From Legionella santicrucis (lineage in GTDB: Bacteria; Pseudomonadota; Gammaproteobacteria; Legionellales; Legionellaceae), in contig NZ_LNYU01000016.1 of NCBI RefSeq assembly GCF_001468135.1, forward strand, positions 1 through 45,082: a stretch of 45,082 nt of DNA, given 5' to 3'. The notes beneath the pieces are model-generated. The model was not told the origin of the DNA, ran no database searches, and saw only the letters and a program-made list of their open reading frames with translations. Position 1 is the stretch's first letter; each line of letters starts with the position of its first letter. The position numbers and the translations under genes were made by a program. Below, piece after piece: positions 32,316-41,089 of this stretch.

Positions 32316-32371
32316 TTAATGAGCAAAACATTTCTTTAGAAATGTGCTTTATAAAAACAAATACTTTGAAT

Positions 32372-32399
32372 AAAGGCGCAATTTTCTGCGCCTTTTTTT
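32372..32399 (+). terminator. rpsO-pnp intergenic terminator hairpin
   Basis: AAAGGCGCA (32372-32380) pairs with TGCGCCTTT (32387-32395) around a six-base loop, followed by a T-run. It corresponds to the partial terminator between rpsO and pnp in E. coli. A TATAAT at 32403-32408 directly after it may belong to a pnp promoter, but its -35 is weak. Confidence 0.88.
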
Positions 32400-32428
32400 C
32401 GTTATAATTACTTAATGAGGGAGCTTAC

Positions 32429-34597
32429 GTGGCTAAGTTTACAAAAGAAATTGCATTTGGTGACCACACTCTTATATTAGAAACTGGTGAGGTAGCGCGA
32501 CAAGCTGATGGAGCAGTTTTTGCCAGTATGAATGGTACCCAAGTGTTAGCTACTGTAGTAGGAAAAAAAGATGGTGGCGAAGGCAGTGGATTTTTTCCTC
32601 TGACAGTAAATTACCAGGAAAAATTTTATGCAGTAGGAAAAATACCAGGAGGATTTAACAAACGAGAAGGTAGACCTACAGAACTTGAAACATTAATTTC
32701 TAGGCTCATTGATCGCCCTATCCGACCTCTTTTTCCTGAGGGCTTTTGTAACGAAGTGCAAGTAATTGTTACAGTTCTTTCATTAAATCCTGAAGTATCT
32801 CCAGACATTGTAGCAATGATAGCTTCATCTGCTGCTTTAGCGCTTTCTGGGGTTCCATTTAATGGGCCAATTGGAGCTGCACGTGTTGGTTATAAAGATG
32901 GTATTTATTTATTAAACCCAAGCCGAAAAGATCTAGAACAATCTAAATTAGATTTAGTTGTTGCTGGAACTAAAAATGCTATTTTGATGGTTGAATCAGA
33001 AGCTAAAGAATTAAGTGAAGACATCATGCGCGGAGCGATCATGTTCGGTCATGAAATGATGAAGAGCGTGATTAAAGGAATAGAAGAGCTGGCTGCTCAA
33101 GGAGGTAAAACACGCTGGGACTGGGCCCCTCGTGAGGTAGACGTTAATTTGCAGTCACGTGTGTCTGATATGATAAAACATGAAGTTGAAAGTGCTTATC
33201 TTATTAAAGATAAACAAGAGCGCTATCAACGCTTGGCGGAATTAAAAGACCAAACTATTACAGCGTTACAAGCTGAAAATGAAGAATTAAATGCAGATAT
33301 TATTAGTAATCTATTTGTTGAGCTAGAAAGCGCCACAGTGCGTAATCGTATACTTGATGGAGAGCCTCGCATTGATGGTCGTGATTGTAAAACAGTACGA
33401 CCTATAGCGATTCGCACGAAGTTACTGGAAAGAGCACATGGTTCTGTTTTATTCACCCGTGGCGAGACCCAAGCTATAGTTGTTGCTACCTTAGGAAATG
33501 AGAGGGATGCGCAAATACTTGATAACATTACTGGAGAAACAAAAGACCGATTTATGCTCCATTACAATTTCCCTCCTTATTCAGTAGGAGAAACGGGTAT
33601 GATTGGCAGCCCTAAGCGTAGGGAAATCGGACATGGTCGTTTAGCAAAGCGTGCGATTATGGCAGTTCTGCCAGAGTCAAGTGAATTCCCTTATGTGCTT
33701 AGAGTTGTTTCAGAAATTACTGAATCGAATGGTTCAAGCTCTATGGCTACAGTTTGTGGTACAAGTTTGGCACTTATGGATGCCGGTGTTCCTCTCAAGG
33801 CACCTGTTGCTGGAGTTGCAATGGGTTTGATTAAAGAAGGCGATCGTTATGCCGTTCTTACAGATATATTGGGAGATGAAGATCATTTAGGTGACATGGA
33901 TTTCAAAGTGGCGGGTACAGAGCATGGAATCACAGCGTTACAAATGGATATCAAAATTCAGGGAATCACCAGTGAAATTATGGAACAAGCTCTAGATCAA
34001 GCTTTGGAAGGACGTATGCATATTCTTGGAGTAATGAACAATGCATTAGCAGAACACCGAGAAGAATTATCACAACATGCTCCTAGAATTAGTACCATGA
34101 AGGTTGCTGAAGATAAAATTCGCACAATCATTGGGAAAGGTGGTGCAACGATTAAAGGTCTTATCGATAGTACAGGAGTTTCTATTGATATAGATGATAC
34201 AGGTATCGTTCAATTATTTTCACCTGACCTGAAGGCATTAGAAGAAGCACAAAAGCAAATTAAATCTTTAATCGCTGAAATTGAAGTGGGTCAAACTTAC
34301 CAAGGAAAAGTGAGTAAAATAGTTGATTTTGGTGCTTTCATTAATCTCTTACCTGGCAAAGATGGATTGCTTCACATTTCGCAAATCTGTAATGATAGAA
34401 CCCAAAAGGTCGAGGCGGTTTTACACGAAGGGCAAGAAATAGAAGTTTTTGTTGCTGGTATTGATAAACAAGGCCGGGTAAAGCTTGAGTGGAAAGATAA
34501 ACCACAACAGAGTGAAGAAGCAGTAACTCTCGTTCAAGAAAACAATCATGAGACAGCAAGTGTAGAGAGCTCCCAGGAAGGTAATGAGGAAGAATAG
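32429..34597 (+). CDS. pnp: Polyribonucleotide nucleotidyltransferase (PNPase)
   Basis: A 722-residue 3'-5' phosphorolytic exoribonuclease, the exonuclease core of RNA degradation. There are two RNase PH-like domains; the second carries [18 protein letters not shown] and [15 protein letters not shown] with the catalytic acidic residues. A KH domain ([16 protein letters not shown]) and an S1 domain ([20 protein letters not shown]) follow, with a short acidic tail. The start is GTG 32429 with TGAGGGAG upstream. Length and domain order match the family. Confidence 0.96.
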   Translation: MAKFTKEIAFGDHTLILETGEVARQADGAVFASMNGTQVLATVVGKKDGGEGSGFFPLTVNYQEKFYAVGKIPGGFNKREGRPTELETLISRLIDRPIRPLFPEGFCNEVQVIVTVLSLNPEVSPDIVAMIASSAALALSGVPFNGPIGAARVGYKDGIYLLNPSRKDLEQSKLDLVVAGTKNAILMVESEAKELSEDIMRGAIMFGHEMMKSVIKGIEELAAQGGKTRWDWAPREVDVNLQSRVSDMIKHEVESAYLIKDKQERYQRLAELKDQTITALQAENEELNADIISNLFVELESATVRNRILDGEPRIDGRDCKTVRPIAIRTKLLERAHGSVLFTRGETQAIVVATLGNERDAQILDNITGETKDRFMLHYNFPPYSVGETGMIGSPKRREIGHGRLAKRAIMAVLPESSEFPYVLRVVSEITESNGSSSMATVCGTSLALMDAGVPLKAPVAGVAMGLIKEGDRYAVLTDILGDEDHLGDMDFKVAGTEHGITALQMDIKIQGITSEIMEQALDQALEGRMHILGVMNNALAEHREELSQHAPRISTMKVAEDKIRTIIGKGGATIKGLIDSTGVSIDIDDTGIVQLFSPDLKALEEAQKQIKSLIAEIEVGQTYQGKVSKIVDFGAFINLLPGKDGLLHISQICNDRTQKVEAVLHEGQEIEVFVAGIDKQGRVKLEWKDKPQQSEEAVTLVQENNHETASVESSQEGNEEE

Positions 34598-34628
34598 TTC
34601 TAAGTGATGTTATCATAATGCTCATTGG

Positions 34629-34684
34629 ACGTGAGCTCGATATAAAAATCATTTTATTTTTTATGTCGGGCTCACGTTTTTTTA
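34629..34684 (+). terminator. Intrinsic terminator after pnp
   Basis: ACGTGAGC (34629-34636) pairs with GCTCACGT (34670-34677). The stem extends inward through CGATATAAAAA against TTTTTATGTCG with G-T pairs, and a T-run follows. It closes the rimP-to-pnp operon. Confidence 0.88.
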
Positions 34685-35010
34685 AGTAATGTTCCTAAAA
34701 TTTTTAATCTATTGATCCAGTTTTCAGTTTGAGCTGATCGAGGAAAGTTGGAGGTACATCAATTAAAACTAGGCAGCCCTCAAAAAACTTTAGGATCTAG
34801 TATGTGCCCTAATCTTGTTAGAAATTTTATCTTGCAGCATCCCTCTAATGATTTCCTGCTCTTTCAGAGGACGATGCTTTTTGGATATTTAAAAAAGTTG
34901 AATAGCAACGTCAAATAATTATTGATATCTTGGATATACAAGTGACATCTCATTCATACATTTGGCTTTGAGTTATCTTGAGTGTGAAACAAATCCCGAC
35001 ATTTCAATGT
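34685..35010. other. Intergenic region without a confident gene
   Basis: 326 bases between the pnp terminator and the folE stop. The longest suggestive stretch is a 31-codon minus-strand frame with a protein-like composition (it contains RPLKEQEIIRGMLQDKIS) at roughly 34799-34895, bounded by stops on both sides and without a good start or ribosome-binding site. It could be a gene remnant. Nothing else recognisable was seen. Confidence 0.5.
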
Positions 35011-35556
35011 TTATTTTCCATGAATTAAAGTCAAAAACTCAGCCCTACTTGTTGGGTTATTACGCATGTCTCCAAGCATTACTGAAGTTGTCATTACTGA
35101 ATTTTGCTTTTCTACACCTCGCATCATCATACAAAGGTGTTTTGCTTCAATAACTACGGCTACGCCACGTGCTCCAGTAATTGATTCAATACAATTTGCT
35201 ATTTCTGTGGTTAAGCGTTCTTGAATTTGTAAGCGCCTTGCAAAATAATCAACAATACGTGCAATTTTAGACAAGCCAATTACTTTTCCATGAGGAAGGT
35301 ACCCAACATGACATTTACCAAGGAATGGGAGTAGATGGTGTTCACACATAGAGTACATTTCTATATCTTTAACTATAACCATTTCGCTCATATCTGATTC
35401 AAATAGAGCTCCATTGATAATGTCTTCAAGATTTTCTTGATAGCCTTTGGTCAAGTAATGCATCGCATTTGCTGCGCGTGTTGGTGTGTCCACCAACCCC
35501 TCACGGGTTACATCTTCACCAATTAGTTTTAATAGTTCTGTATATAATTGTTCCAT
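35011..35556 (-). CDS. folE: GTP cyclohydrolase I (FolE)
   Basis: A 181-residue zinc enzyme converting GTP to 7,8-dihydroneopterin triphosphate, the first step of folate/pterin synthesis. Conserved blocks are [37 protein letters not shown] (zinc Cys and catalytic His), [19 protein letters not shown] and the second zinc Cys in [10 protein letters not shown] chose the ATG at 35556, preceded by TAGGAA. That site overlaps the stop of the upstream HIT gene, so the two are probably co-translated. folP, acting later in the pathway, is 27 kb away. Confidence 0.94.
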   Translation of the reverse strand: MEQLYTELLKLIGEDVTREGLVDTPTRAANAMHYLTKGYQENLEDIINGALFESDMSEMVIVKDIEMYSMCEHHLLPFLGKCHVGYLPHGKVIGLSKIARIVDYFARRLQIQERLTTEIANCIESITGARGVAVVIEAKHLCMMMRGVEKQNSVMTTSVMLGDMRNNPTSRAEFLTLIHGK

Positions 35557-35564
35557 AGTAATTC

Positions 35565-35906
35565 CTAACCTGGTGGCCAAGTCATGTGACGTCCGCCCAG
35601 TAAATGTAAATGAATATGATATACTGTTTGACCTCCGTCGGGATTGATGTTTAGAACTAATCGATAGCCTGAATCACTAATTCCTTCAGCGTGAGCAATT
35701 TTTTTTGCCCCTAACATCATTTTTCCCAACAGGGCTTGGTGTTCATCGCTGGTATCATTCAACGTAGAAATATGCTGCTTTGGTATTACCAGCACGTGTT
35801 TAGGAGCTTGCGGATTCAGATCATGAAACGCCATTATTTCATCATCTTCAAAAACTACTGATGCAGGGATCGTACTTTGTGCGATTTTGCAAAACAAGCA
35901 ATTCAT
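35565..35906 (-). CDS. HIT-family nucleotide-binding protein
   Basis: A 113-residue histidine-triad hydrolase of the HinT type, which acts on nucleoside phosphoramidates and related nucleotides. The triad is HIHLHLLGG near the C-terminus, preceded by [10 protein letters not shown]. The N-terminus [17 protein letters not shown] carries the CxxC of many HIT proteins, and the central [11 protein letters not shown] is typical. I chose the ATG at 35906, with TGAGA a few bases upstream. Starts at 35918 or 35945 are possible. It is upstream of folE in a two-gene minus-strand unit, divergent from ppa. Confidence 0.9.
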   Translation of the reverse strand: MNCLFCKIAQSTIPASVVFEDDEIMAFHDLNPQAPKHVLVIPKQHISTLNDTSDEHQALLGKMMLGAKKIAHAEGISDSGYRLVLNINPDGGQTVYHIHLHLLGGRHMTWPPG

Positions 35907-35973
35907 AAGCAATCTCATTATTAAGTAAAATAGGTTATTATACATTGCTAACTTATATTACAACAGCTGATCT

Positions 35974-36002
35974 TTGCCTTTTGGGATGATTTTTCGCATA
36001 AT
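35974..36002 (+). promoter_or_regulatory. Possible promoter for ppa
   Basis: TTGCCT (35974-35979) and CATAAT (35997-36002) are 17 bases apart, about 90 bases before the ppa ATG, in the intergenic region shared with the divergent HIT gene. Motif match only. Confidence 0.4.
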
Positions 36003-36092
36003 AGCCGCCTTATGTACCCCTTACAATTTTAGAGTAAATCTATTAGTGAGGGCTTGTTCATGTTTATTCGATTATTAAAGGGAGAGGAATCA

Positions 36093-36626
36093 ATGAGTTT
36101 AATGAAAATCAGTAGTGGTCGGGATTTACCAAAAGAAATTAATGTGGTTATTGAAATCCCTATGCACAGTGAACCTGTAAAATATGAAATGAATAAAGAA
36201 TCTGGAGTATTATTCGTTGATCGTTTTTTAACAACGCCCATGTTTTATCCCGCTAATTATGGCTACATTCCCCAGACTTTATCTGAAGATGGAGATCCTG
36301 TTGATGTGTTAGTTGTAACTCCAGTGCCTTTAGTGGGTGGGTCTGTTATTCCATGCCGAGCGGTGGGAATGTTGAAAATGACCGATGAATCAGGTATCGA
36401 TGCTAAGATTCTGGCTGTGCCAACAAACAAGTTGACTAAAATTTACGAGCCTATTCAATCTTATGAAGACTTACCTCAGCATTTATTACGCTCAGTTGAA
36501 CATTTTTTTAGTCATTACAAAGACTTAGAAGAAGGTAAGTGGGTGAAGCTTAATGGTTGGGTTGGTCCTGACGAGGCGTTCAAGGAAATTTTATCCAGCA
36601 TCGCACGTTTTAATGAGAAAAAATAA
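36093..36626 (+). CDS. ppa: Inorganic pyrophosphatase (family I)
   Basis: A 177-residue cytoplasmic enzyme hydrolysing pyrophosphate. The signature is [10 protein letters not shown] with the metal-binding aspartates. [28 protein letters not shown] and the C-terminal [16 protein letters not shown] are also present. I chose the ATG at 36093 because GGGAGAGGAA lies just before it; an earlier start at 36054 has no ribosome-binding site. E. coli Ppa is 176 residues. Confidence 0.95.
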   Translation: MSLMKISSGRDLPKEINVVIEIPMHSEPVKYEMNKESGVLFVDRFLTTPMFYPANYGYIPQTLSEDGDPVDVLVVTPVPLVGGSVIPCRAVGMLKMTDESGIDAKILAVPTNKLTKIYEPIQSYEDLPQHLLRSVEHFFSHYKDLEEGKWVKLNGWVGPDEAFKEILSSIARFNEKK

Positions 36627-36986
36627 CATTGTAAGATAAACTGCTTTGCTTTCAATAACAGAAACATCATTGATTTAAGCAACACAGCGTTACCTGAATA
36701 TTTAACATGTAATGTTATAAGAAATCAGGTAAATGCTGTGCTTTTGCTTAGACATTATTGATGTGAATACAATAAAAAATGACGCATATCTTAGATATTA
36801 TCTCCGTTTTGCAAATCAAATAATTTTATCCCATTCATTCTCAACCGGTGATCTCAGTAAAGTGCTCAGGGGGATATAAGCTCCATCATTATTCAAAATT
36901 TTCATATGGTATATAAATATAATCAATTGCACAAATAATGATCTGCATGATTAAATGTTGTTTATAACAGCTTTATGGAGTTAAAA
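36627..36986. other. Intergenic region between ppa and the cupin/JmjC pseudogene
   Basis: About 360 bases with no gene. The first part holds a long composite hairpin (listed separately). The second part is AT-rich with a TATAAT at 36918-36923 that could serve the pseudogene, but without a matching -35. Confidence 0.5.
36683..36740. repeat. Composite inverted repeat / structured hairpin
   Basis: CACAGC (36683-36688) pairs with GCTGTG (36735-36740). The stem continues through a G-T pair, TT/AA and ACCTGA (36692-36697) with TCAGGT (36725-36730), one base bulged. Inside is a second perfect hairpin, TAACAT (36703-36708) with ATGTTA (36712-36717). The run CTTTT follows, so it may be the ppa terminator, although the T-run is short. 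Confidence 0.7.
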
Positions 36987-37907
36987 ATGCAGCTCAAACA
37001 AATTAGGGTTTTAGAGTACGAGTATGGCTATGAAGAATTAATAAAAAAGATTTTATATAACTCAAAAGAACCTATTTTAATAAAAATAAAAAACTTCCCA
37101 GATAAATTTTCTTTGGATTATTTTATTGAACGTTTTAATGGAGAAACAATATACAGTATTTTTGAAAATAATATATGTGTGAATCATCAAAGCAGCGAAT
37201 TGAAAGCGGCTCTCACTGCAATAAAAAAGAATAAGCCATATCGAATTTTTTCTCAAATTTTCCCTAGAAATAAATCGGAAAAAATAGAATATCACGTGCC
37301 TCTTTGGCAAAAATTTCCTTTAAGACCAAGATTTTTTAATAAAGATTATAAAGTAGGATATTATTTTGGTGGAAATGGTGCACATACAGAGATGCATTAT
37401 GATCGAGAACATTGTTGTAACCTTCATTTATGTTTAAGTGGGAAAAAAGAGCTCTTATTATTCACCCAAGACTAAAGCGATTATATTTATAAACTTCCTT
37501 TTATAAGTAATAGCTTTGTTGATTTTGGCCATTCAATGGATTTTCTAAGTAAAATATTTCCCAGAATAAATAAAGCTGAAGGATATAAAGTACTTCTTGA
37601 GAAAGGGGATATGTTATTTATGCCGAGAAATTGTTGGCACTATACAACTTATCTTGAGCCCTCAACTTCTGCTACGTATGTTTTTTATCCCAATAAATTT
37701 TTTCATCTTTATGGATATTTAACTGGGCACTTCTTTTGTGGTTTTAAAGATAATTTTAGAGTTTCTGAGTGGGCTTGGTTTAAGAAATTCAGTCAGCATT
37801 ATGCCTTAGCAACAGGATGGAAAAAAATGGGCTTTAAGGCGATTGAAAAAATGCTACTGACTTGTATGTTTTTACCCATCAGTATTTTTAATATGATATC
37901 TAAATAA
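36987..37907 (+). pseudogene. Cupin/JmjC-like 2-oxoglutarate oxygenase gene with one in-frame TAA
   Basis: Two open frames in the same phase are separated only by TAA at 37473-37475 (codon 163 from ATG 36987); the next ATG at 37536 continues the same frame. Read through, the protein is about 306 residues and has the cupin-like/JmjC layout. The Fe(II) ligands HxD are H137 and D139 in TEMHYDREHC, then NLHLCLSGKKELLLF, the interruption, YKLPF, LEKGDMLFMPRNCWHYTTYL with the distal H218, and a hydrophobic C-terminus. Because both halves are needed for the facial triad, neither alone would be an active enzyme. GGAG six bases before ATG 36987 supports that start; ATG 36975 overlaps it. Either a recent nonsense mutation or a sequencing error. 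Confidence 0.78.
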
Positions 37908-38024
37908 TTAAATCACTGAATTTCCCCTAAGTGCACCTGCAGCCTAATTGTTCAAAATTATTAAGGCGCACATACCTAAAATAGGAACGGAGCCGATAAC
38001 GTTGTGTCTTACCTCTAGGCAATG

Positions 38025-38058
38025 CAGTTGAGTGTGCAGTAGTACTCAACTGTTTTTT
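38025..38058 (+). terminator. Intrinsic terminator downstream of the cupin/JmjC pseudogene
   Basis: CAGTTGAG (38025-38032) pairs with CTCAACTG (38045-38052), the loop can pair further, and six Ts follow. It lies about 120 bases after the pseudogene stop. The intervening 115 bases could also be a small RNA that ends here. Confidence 0.85.
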
Positions 38059-38162
38059 CTAGGATTATATAACTAACTTGATTTTCGGGCTTACACCTCA
38101 TCTCGCTTTCTTTCAAACCATGTGATACTTTATTTCCTGTTCTAAAAGCTTAAGGAAACTCA

Positions 38163-39455
38163 GTGGAACTTCAACTTTCTACTCTATCCATCCTATTATT
38201 ATTTTTAATCATATTGGCTGCTTTTTTTGCCGGTACTGAAATCGGGATGATGTCTATTAATCGATATAAATTAAAACATCTAGTTAAGAAAGGAAATAAA
38301 CAAGCCATTAGAGTGAATCAGATCCTTGCGCGTCCTGATCGATTACTTAGCGTTGTATTAATCGGTAATACATTGGCTAATATTTTTGCATCAACAATCG
38401 CAACTTTGATTGGACAACGACTTTACGGTGATGTTGGAATCGCTGTGGCAACGGCTCTTTTAACATTAGTCATATTAGTGTTTTCTGAAATGATTCCTAA
38501 GACATTTGCCGCAATTCATCCACAGCAGGTTGCATTTGTAACGTCTCTGCCATTAAGAATTTTGCAATGGATTTTTGCACCGTTAGTCTATGTAAGTAGT
38601 TCAATGTCTAATGGTGTCTTACACTTATTTCATGTTTCTGTGGATAAAATGCAAAAAGAAGCATTAACAGGCGAAGAGTTACGTTCAGTGGTTCATGAAG
38701 CGGGGGGATTATTGCCTGTTGAGCATAAAAGCATGTTAATTAGTCTCTTAGATTTAGAAACAGCCACAGTGGAAGATATTATGATTCCCAAATCAGAGAT
38801 TGTTGGGATCGATATCGAAAAACCTTGGTCAGAAATATTGGAGCAATTGGAAACTGCAAAGCATACCAGACTTCCTTTATATCGTGATTCAGTAGATGAT
38901 TTAGTAGGAATGATTCATATGCGTGATGCCTTAAACCTGGCTATAGAAGATAAATTAGATCTTAATAGTTTATTACATGCAGCTGATGAACCCTATTATA
39001 TTCCGGAGGCTACTCCATTAAATGTCCAGCTCTTAAATTTTAGAAAAATAAAAAAGCGCAGTTCTTTTGTAGTTGATGAGTATGGAGACATTCAAGGATT
39101 AGTCACTATGGAAGATATTCTTGAAGAAATTGTAGGTGAGTTTACTACAGATGTAGCGGCATTAAGTCGAGATATCACTCCTCAAAATGATGGTTCAGTT
39201 ATTGTGGATGCGGGTTTAACTTTACGTCATTTAAATCGATTAATGGGATGGCAATTACCGCATATCGGCCCCAAAACTCTAAGTGGCCTAATTGTTGAAT
39301 ATCTTGGCTACATTCCACCAGCGGAATCATGTTTAACCATAGAAAATTATCGTATTGAAATATTAAAAGTAGGGGATAATACGATTAAAAGTGTGAAAAT
39401 GTTTAAAATAGGTAAAAAGCCACAAATTGCAGCACTTTTTGCAACAAAAAAATAG
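38163..39455 (+). CDS. CNNM/CBS-domain membrane protein (HlyC/CorC family)
   Basis: A 430-residue protein. The N-terminal CNNM membrane domain (about 1-190) starts with SILLLFLIILAAFFAGTEIG and contains SEMIPKTFAAIHP. Two CBS domains follow (about 200-325; VEDIMIPKSEIVGID, LVGMIHMRDAL, VVDEYGDIQGLVTMEDILEE). The C-terminal CorC_HlyC domain (about 345-420) includes GSVIVDAGLTLRHLNRLMGW. Bacterial members are linked to magnesium/cobalt export or resistance. This one is nearest in layout to E. coli YfjD. Start GTG 38163 with TAAGGA upstream. A monocistronic unit. Confidence 0.88.
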   Translation: MELQLSTLSILLLFLIILAAFFAGTEIGMMSINRYKLKHLVKKGNKQAIRVNQILARPDRLLSVVLIGNTLANIFASTIATLIGQRLYGDVGIAVATALLTLVILVFSEMIPKTFAAIHPQQVAFVTSLPLRILQWIFAPLVYVSSSMSNGVLHLFHVSVDKMQKEALTGEELRSVVHEAGGLLPVEHKSMLISLLDLETATVEDIMIPKSEIVGIDIEKPWSEILEQLETAKHTRLPLYRDSVDDLVGMIHMRDALNLAIEDKLDLNSLLHAADEPYYIPEATPLNVQLLNFRKIKKRSSFVVDEYGDIQGLVTMEDILEEIVGEFTTDVAALSRDITPQNDGSVIVDAGLTLRHLNRLMGWQLPHIGPKTLSGLIVEYLGYIPPAESCLTIENYRIEILKVGDNTIKSVKMFKIGKKPQIAALFATKK

Positions 39456-39534
39456 TAGTCATTCAGAGAAAAAACAGAGTATATAAGCATGCAATGCTTT
39501 TTGCCAACCGCTATAAAAAGATTAAGGTCTTATA

Positions 39535-40245
39535 TCACTCTTTTAAAGCTATGACTTGCGCGGTAAACATATAACCACCATTGCGAATAGTTTTAATTAA
39601 TGCTGGTTTTTTTGCATCAACCTCTATTTTTTGACGAAGTCTGCTTATTTGTACATCAATTCTTCGATCGAAAGGATTCAGATCGCTGTTTTTAGTAATT
39701 TGCAATAAAAGCTCTCGATCTAAAACTCGTTGGGGTTGTTGAACAAAAGTTAGTAATAAATCGTATTCACCTGCACTTAATGACAATTCCTGGTGGTCAT
39801 CACGAAAAACTTGTCTGGATGCAGGATAAAGTCTCCAGTTGGAAAAAATAAGCACTTCTTTTTCATGTTCAATGTGATGCTGCGCTCTTAAAACGCGCCG
39901 ATTAATAGCACTTATTCGTGCATGAAGTTCTCTTGGATAAAGAGGTTTTATTATGAAATCATCAGCACCTGCTTCGAGTACCTTAATACATGCATCTTCA
40001 TCTGCAGTATCATTTATCACTAATAAAGGCACTGGATAGTTTGTATAAAACTGATGAATTATCTGAGGATCATTTTTTAAAATCGACCAATGAATTAGAA
40101 TCGCTGCAGGTATTCCTGATATATTTTGCATCGGATCAAGTTGTTTTTTTTGAACTATCTTTATATTAAATTGTGCAAAATAATTTTTTAGAGCGTCACT
40201 GACCGGATCTTCATCAATAAATAGCAGATAGCTTGATTGTGGCAT
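39535..40245 (-). CDS. Atypical OmpR/PhoB-type response regulator without the phosphoacceptor Asp
   Basis: A 236-residue protein with an N-terminal receiver domain (about 1-115) and a C-terminal winged-helix DNA-binding domain (about 135-230; SLSAGEYDLLLTFV, DRRIDVQISRLRQKIE and KTIRNGGYMF). The acidic pocket (IDEDP) and K100 (DDFIIKPLYPREL) are conserved. At the position of the phosphorylated Asp, in the family's LLDWMLP context, the sequence reads LIHWSIL, with His52. The switch Thr is Asn (VINDTAD). No kinase gene is adjacent. It probably works as a phosphorylation-independent DNA-binding regulator. TAGAGAA precedes its ATG. Confidence 0.87.
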   Translation of the reverse strand: MPQSSYLLFIDEDPVSDALKNYFAQFNIKIVQKKQLDPMQNISGIPAAILIHWSILKNDPQIIHQFYTNYPVPLLVINDTADEDACIKVLEAGADDFIIKPLYPRELHARISAINRRVLRAQHHIEHEKEVLIFSNWRLYPASRQVFRDDHQELSLSAGEYDLLLTFVQQPQRVLDRELLLQITKNSDLNPFDRRIDVQISRLRQKIEVDAKKPALIKTIRNGGYMFTAQVIALKE

Positions 40246-40389
40246 TAAATTCTCTAGGTTTAGGCATGATAGTGATGCATAATTTTGGCAAGTTTATTGC
40301 CTACTTGCAATTATTTTCGATACCTGTAAATTTAAAGCTCCATTTTGCTATCAAATTAGAGTCTGTTGATAATTGATTTCCATTATCTA

Positions 40390-40465
40390 TGTTGGCTTTA
40401 TTTCTGACACCCAACGTTATGTGAACCTAATGTTCAAATAGATTCACATCGTTTGGAAGCCAACA
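40390..40465. repeat. Long imperfect hairpin beside the 57-residue ORF
   Basis: TGTTGGCTT (40390-40398) pairs perfectly with AAGCCAACA (40457-40465). Inside, ATGTGAA (40419-40425) pairs with TTCACAT (40443-40449), extended by CCAACG/CGTTTGG with small bulges. On the minus strand it begins three bases after the stop of the small ORF. On the plus strand it is followed by a T-rich tract. It could be a 3' stabilising structure, a terminator read in the plus direction, or a small RNA. Confidence 0.65.
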
Positions 40466-40468
40466 ACC

Positions 40469-40642
40469 CTATTGTTTTTTCTTTTTTTCCAATAAAATAG
40501 TACGTAATAACTGAATAATAAATGCACCTAATTTCCTTTGTCTGCCTGATTGAGTTAGCGGGATGCCAATCTTTCTTGAGATTTTAGCTTTCAGAGCAGA
40601 GATACCAACAAGCCTTTTCCAGGAAAAGCCGCCACGATTCAT
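40469..40642 (-). CDS. Small basic protein, 57 residues
   Basis: Minus-strand ORF from ATG 40642 to TAG 40469-40471, preceded by AAGGGAG with ideal spacing. The sequence starts MNRGGFSWKRLVGISALKA and contains ISRKIGIPLTQSGRQRKLG, followed by a hydrophobic stretch (AFIIQLLRTILL) and a Lys-rich end. It is strongly basic. I recall uncharacterised bacterial small proteins with a similar SRKIGIP..SGRQRKIG motif, but this is from memory and unverified. Composition, ribosome-binding site and hairpin after the stop support a real gene. Function unknown; nucleic-acid or membrane binding is possible from charge alone. Confidence 0.72.
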   Translation of the reverse strand: MNRGGFSWKRLVGISALKAKISRKIGIPLTQSGRQRKLGAFIIQLLRTILLEKKKKQ

Positions 40643-40719
40643 TTTTACTCCCTTACATCAAATTAACAAATCCTATTATCCTAAAAAAAATAAAGAAGTT
40701 CTACTGAGTATCTTTAAAT

Positions 40720-40962
40720 ATGCTCGTTACAAATATTTTTTCTATAGCGCTATCCGCTAAGTTCTATACGTCGTTGCAAGCTCCTTTGGCTCAATCATGT
40801 ACAAAAAAGTCTGATTTGGACGAAATTAAGTCGTTATTGCGCACCACGGGAGTAGAGAAACTCGATACATCTTTTGTTTATTTTGTAGATGCAGAAAATC
40901 GAGGATTGTCGCGGATAGATCAATTAATGCAACACGCGTATCAATTTTGTCATCTTGCGTGA
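40720..40962 (+). CDS. Doubtful small ORF, 80 residues
   Basis: An open frame from ATG 40720 to TGA in a region without other genes. The sequence has a balanced, protein-like composition (SDLDEIKSLLRTTGVEKLD and ENRGLSRIDQLMQHAYQF). There is no ribosome-binding site and no recognised domain. It may be a gene remnant or chance. It is divergent from the 57-residue ORF. Confidence 0.28.
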   Translation: MLVTNIFSIALSAKFYTSLQAPLAQSCTKKSDLDEIKSLLRTTGVEKLDTSFVYFVDAENRGLSRIDQLMQHAYQFCHLA

Positions 40963-41089
40963 TTATTTGCTCATTTTTATAAATTCCGAAAGCCAATGCA
41001 TTATGATACTGTTTAGGGGCTTACGGCTATTTATATGTCAATATATAGATCTTTAAATTAAAATAGGACAAACCTACACATTTTTTTCA

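Noticed and set aside
37908..38060. Minus-strand basic open stretch (about 44 codons, GKTQRYRLRSYF)
   Set aside because: No start codon with a ribosome-binding site, and it runs through the terminator hairpin; likely chance.
40563..40760. Plus-strand ORF of 65 codons
   Set aside because: Antisense to the 57-residue small ORF, which has much better start signals.
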